A stretch of DNA of 60,000 bases from Cryptomeria japonica (lineage: Eukaryota; Streptophyta; Pinopsida; Cupressales; Cupressaceae), in assembly GCF_030272615.1 (NCBI RefSeq), contig NC_081410.1, positions 291,992,457 to 292,052,456 on the forward strand, in the 5' to 3' direction. The notes beneath the pieces were generated by a model that was given only the letters and a program-made list of their open reading frames with translations, did not search any database and was not told where the DNA came from. Below are positions 56,453 to 60,000 of this stretch, one piece after another. Within the stretch, counting starts at the first letter, position 1. Every line of letters starts with the position of its first letter. Made by a program: the position numbers and the translations under genes.

Positions 56453-59400
56453 ATGTCAGAGGGACAAGAAGATGAGGTCCCTAGAGGACCAATCACCAAC
56501 ATGGAATTGGCAAAGATTGTGAGAGAGTAGGCCACTGCTTGCACGGCAAGGCAGAGGGAGTTAGAGAGGTTGAGAGGTAGAGTATATGGGAAGGAAGATG
56601 GAGGCACTAGTAGTGGTGAAGAAGGGGATGAGGATGAGATCCCTATGTTGGACGAAGAGGCAATTCCTCCTGACTAGAGGCACTTCCTTAATGCCCTCAA
56701 ATCCATGGAGAGGAGAACCATAGAGCAAAAGATTGATTTGCCAACTTTTACTGGGAAGATGGAACCAGATGTTGTGGTAAATTGGATAGACTCTCTGTCT
56801 AGTTTCTTTGAATGTGAAGAAATTCCAGGACACCAAAAGGTGAAGATTGCTAAGTCCAAGTTGAAGGGAGCAGCCCTAACTTGGTGGAACTTTTTCCAAG
56901 AGGAAAGAGAGAAGGACAACAAGCCCAAGGTTGTTTCTTGGAAGAGAATGGTTTCCTTAATCAAAGAGGCCTATGTACCCAAAGACTATGCAATACAATT
57001 CCATCAGAGGAGACAAAATCTCAAGTAGAAGGAGATGGATGTGAACTCATAAACTTAGGAGTTCCAAAGGCTATGTATGAAGTCTAAAACAAAAGAGGAA
57101 GAAAGTGAGAAAGTTGCTCGGTACCTGAATGGATTAAGGTACAACATTCAAGAAGAATTAAACCTTCTTAGCCCGGATACCATTGGTAGATGCCATCAAC
57201 CTGCTATCAAGGTGGAAGAGAAGATCAAAAGGAGATAAGAGTAGAACAATAAAGGAAGAGGAAGACAACAGTGGGGTGGAATAAATTTTTTCAAAAGTAA
57301 GGGAAATGGTTTTGGAAACCAAGGTGAAACCAGTCAAGAAGGCACTAAAGGAGAGAGTGGTTCCAATAACAATGGAGGATACAATCAGAGAGGTAACTTC
57401 AGAGGAAGAAGACCACCATTTAGAGGGATATCTCAAGATAGAGGCCCAATCAAATGTTATAATTGCAATCAAGAAGGACACATGACCAATATATGCCCGG
57501 ATAAACCTACCAGTTCCATGGGAGAAAGAAGAAGTAACTTAATTTTAGAGGCTGATTGCTAAAGTGTGGCAAGTGCAAACACATACCAAAGTGTCAATAC
57601 CCCTTATAGCTATGGCTACCCTGAAAGAGGTGAAGCTTTGATGATGAGAAGAGAAGTAACTACTATGAAGATGTCTGATAAAGAACCCTGATAGAGAAAG
57701 TCTGAATTCAAGACCACATGCAAAGCGGGTGGAAAAGTATGCAAGGTCCTAATAGATTCTGGTTCAACTAAGAACTTTGTGTCTATAGAGGTGGTGGAGA
57801 AACTAAAGTTGAGGAGACTACCTCACCCTTGCCCCTATAAGGTCTCATGGCTCACACAAGGACAACAAGCTATTGTAGAAGAGCAGGCTTGGGTAGAATT
57901 CCAAATTGGAACCTATAGAGATAGGTTGATGTTTGACATTGCAAAAATGGATGCTTGCCATCTCCTATTTGGGAGACCATGACAATTTGATTTGAAGGCA
58001 CAACATGATGGTGCTAGGAATACATATTCCATCACCAAAGATGATAAGGTGATTGAGTTTCTACCTTTGATGGAGAATGAGGAGGAGATGAAACAAAAGG
58101 AGGCCAAGGTGTTTGTATTAGGAGGGAAGCACTTCATGAAGAACATGGAAAATGAAGGCATGGTCTATTATGCCCTTATCCCTAGTCCAATAGTAACAAA
58201 TGTGGAGAGGTCTGAAGACAAGAAAGAGGACAGATTGCGGTTGGTTGACCCTGCAGTGCAGCAACTACTAAACAAATACAAGGGTGTCATCTCTGATGGC
58301 ATGCCAAGGTCACTACCTCCCATGAGGGACATAAACCATTTTATAGACCCTATACCTAGATCCACCTTACCTAATAAAGAAACATACAAGCTCACACTGA
58401 ATCAAAATGTTGAGATGGCAAAATAGGTTGAAGAATTGTTGGAGTCCGGATTGATTGGCAAAAGTTTGACCCCATGTGCAGTCCCTGTAGTTTTGGCACC
58501 CAAAAAGGAAGGAACTTGGAGGCTTTGCATCGACTCAAGAGATATCAACAAGATTACTATCAGGTATAGATTTCCAATGCCTAGGATTGAAGATTTGTTA
58601 GATTGTTTGGGGGGTACTAGGTATTTTACAAAGGTTGACTTTAAGGGTGGCTATCATTAGATTAGGATTAGGCCAGGAGATGAGTGGAAGACTACATTTA
58701 AAACAAATGAGGGGTTGTATGAGTGGAAAGTTATACCCTTTGGCTTATCCAATGCACCTAGTACCTTTATGAGGTTAATGAATGAAGTCTTGAGGGATTT
58801 CATAGGGAAATTTGTTATAGTCTACCTAGATGACATTCTAGTTTTCAGTCAAACCAAAGGAGAGCATCTAAAACATGTAGACCTGGTCCTAAGAAGATTG
58901 TATGAAGAAAAATTAATTATCAACTTGGAAAAGTGTTTCTTTATGCAGGAAGAGATCATTTACTTGTGGTTTGTAATCTCATATGGTGAATTGAAAATGG
59001 ATCAAGAAAAGGTGAGTTCCATATTGTCTTGGCCTACACCTAGAATAATGAATGATGTTAGAAGTTTTCATGGCTTAGCTACCTTCTATAGGAAGTTTAT
59101 AAGAGGCTTAAACCATATTTGTGCCCCTATGCTTGATACCATAAAGGGAGGAAAAAAGTGCAGGTTTAGTTGGATAGAAGAAGCAGACAACTCTTTTGAA
59201 ACATTGAAGAGAAAAGTTGTGGAGTAACTGGTCCTTGCCCTACCTGATTTCAACAAGATCTTCCAAGTGGAGTGTGATGCTAGTCACATGGCTATTGGGG
59301 TAGTGCTTAGTCAAGAGGGAAGACCTATTGCTTTCTTCAGTGAGAAGTATTGCTTTCTTCAGTGAGAAGTTGAATGAGGCAAAGAGAAGATATTCATCCT

Positions 59401-59912
59401 ATGACCTAGAGATGTATGCTCTAGTCCAATCCTTAAAAAAGTGGAGACACTACTTGCTACCAAGAGAATTCATAGTTTTCATAGACAATTAGGCCCTTAG
59501 CTTTATAAATAGTCAAGAAAATTTAAATCACTGACACATGAAGTGGGTAGAGACCCTACAAGCTTTCTTTTTCATTCTTAAGCACAAGAAAGGGGTCAAG
59601 AATAAGGTGGCAGATGCTTTGAGTAGAAGAGTCCTAACTGCAAATCAGATTCAGTTGGAGAGTGTTGGAATAAACTCCTTGAAAGCCATGTATGAGGGTG
59701 ATCAAGACTTTGGAGAGGCCTATAAGGTATGTGGTTCAATTTATGAATGGTTTCATGTTGAGTATTCTAAATTTTTGATTCAAAATAGATTGTTGTTCAA
59801 GGGTACACAACTACGCATACTAAAATACTCTATGAGACTAAATATAATTAAAGATAAGCATTGTTTAAATGCTCATGTGAGGTCTTGTTTCTCTAATTAT
59901 GCCTTTTTTTAG
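56453..59912 (+). pseudogene. Chromovirus (Ty3/gypsy) gag-pol, truncated in integrase
   Basis: A single frame opens at the ATG at 56453 (MSEGQEDEVPRG). The gag core (LTWWNFFQEER near 56880) is followed by a zinc knuckle CYNCNQEGHMTNIC near 57457 and protease LIDSGSTKNFVS near 57755. RT has [35 protein letters not shown] and YLDD near 58825. RNase H reads [13 protein letters not shown] near 59263. The integrase entry is near 59780-59865. Stops interrupt it near 56528, 56677, 57026, 57052, 57556, 57980, 58424, 58658 and 59225. A 22-bp duplication at 59327-59370 shifts the frame. RT wording is closest to CRM-type chromoviruses, from memory. Confidence 0.9.
59327..59370 (+). repeat. 22-bp tandem duplication in chromovirus RNase H
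   Basis: The same 22 bases (from ATTGCTTTC to GAGAAGT) occur at 59327-59348 and 59349-59370. The added 22 bp alone accounts for the change from the frame used up to 59227 to the frame of the segment starting at 59538. Confidence 0.95.
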
Positions 59913-60000
59913 CTTTATTTTGGTCTTACGCACCTTCTGGAAGTGTTACTGAGCCCTTTTATTAGTCTATGCCTAGTTTTGGGTGGATTCATGACTTTGT
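59866..60000 (+). other. Unassigned sequence after the chromovirus integrase break
   Basis: After the integrase wording RLNIIKDKHC (ending near 59865) the similarity to integrase stops. The remaining bases are T-rich plus-strand sequence I do not recognise. It is either a deletion junction or the edge of another insertion. Confidence 0.4.

Overview
This is a stretch of nuclear DNA from a plant with a large, transposon-rich genome. It is AT-rich, holds no host gene I can recognise, and consists of nested and decayed LTR retrotransposons plus part of a hAT DNA transposon. A conifer or another large-genome gymnosperm fits the density of nesting and the old, eroded copies, but that is a guess. 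The sequence itself only proves plant Ty1/copia, Ty3/gypsy (Tat and chromovirus) and hAT families.

Layout, left to right. 1-1875: plus-strand copia pol fragment whose reverse-transcriptase active site is deleted. About 1940-3900: 3' LTR and 3' end of a minus-strand Tat-type gypsy element. 3908-7200: minus-strand copia element (gag, protease, start of integrase, 5' LTR) inserted in a hAT transposase gene that continues from 7201 to its 3' terminus at 8914. 8923-54812: one minus-strand copia element (here 'copia-3'), blown apart by two large insertions. The first is Y, 9384-28577, plus strand. Y is itself split by X (11912-24305), and X is split by W (17062-23644). The second is T, 32002-54737, a 22.7-kb minus-strand Tat element, itself split by Z (40154-46108) and S (49343-52834). 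54870-60000: 5' LTR and gag-pol of a plus-strand chromovirus.

I resolved the nest by pairing target-site duplications: ACAAC for Y, GCCCA/ACCCA for X, CTACC/CTGCC for W, AATAT for T, TAGGT/GAGGT for Z and GAGAC for S. Two of these joins can also be checked by reading frame or protein continuity: Y ORF2 across X, and Tat gag-pol across Z.

Two groups look new. (1) Y and W are non-autonomous LTR elements with proper LTRs, PBS and PPT but no protease, RT or integrase. They carry two homologous genes: a coiled-coil protein with about four CCHC zinc knuckles, and a roughly 1,060-1,090-codon protein of unknown function. (2) X, Z and S are solo-LTR-like units. They have TG...CA-type ends, 5-bp duplications and no internal LTRs. 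X and Z share one layout: an array of dyad or palindromic motifs, then an approximately 1,000-codon unknown ORF, then a TATA-like box, then the 3' end. The array in Z has about 17 palindromes of 28-34 bp, mostly centred on TTTAAA and spaced about 47 bp apart. It is the most striking structure in the window.

Every coding region is broken. Most breaks are nonsense codons of the kind produced by C-to-T change at CAG, CAA and CGA, as expected for heavily methylated, silenced repeats.
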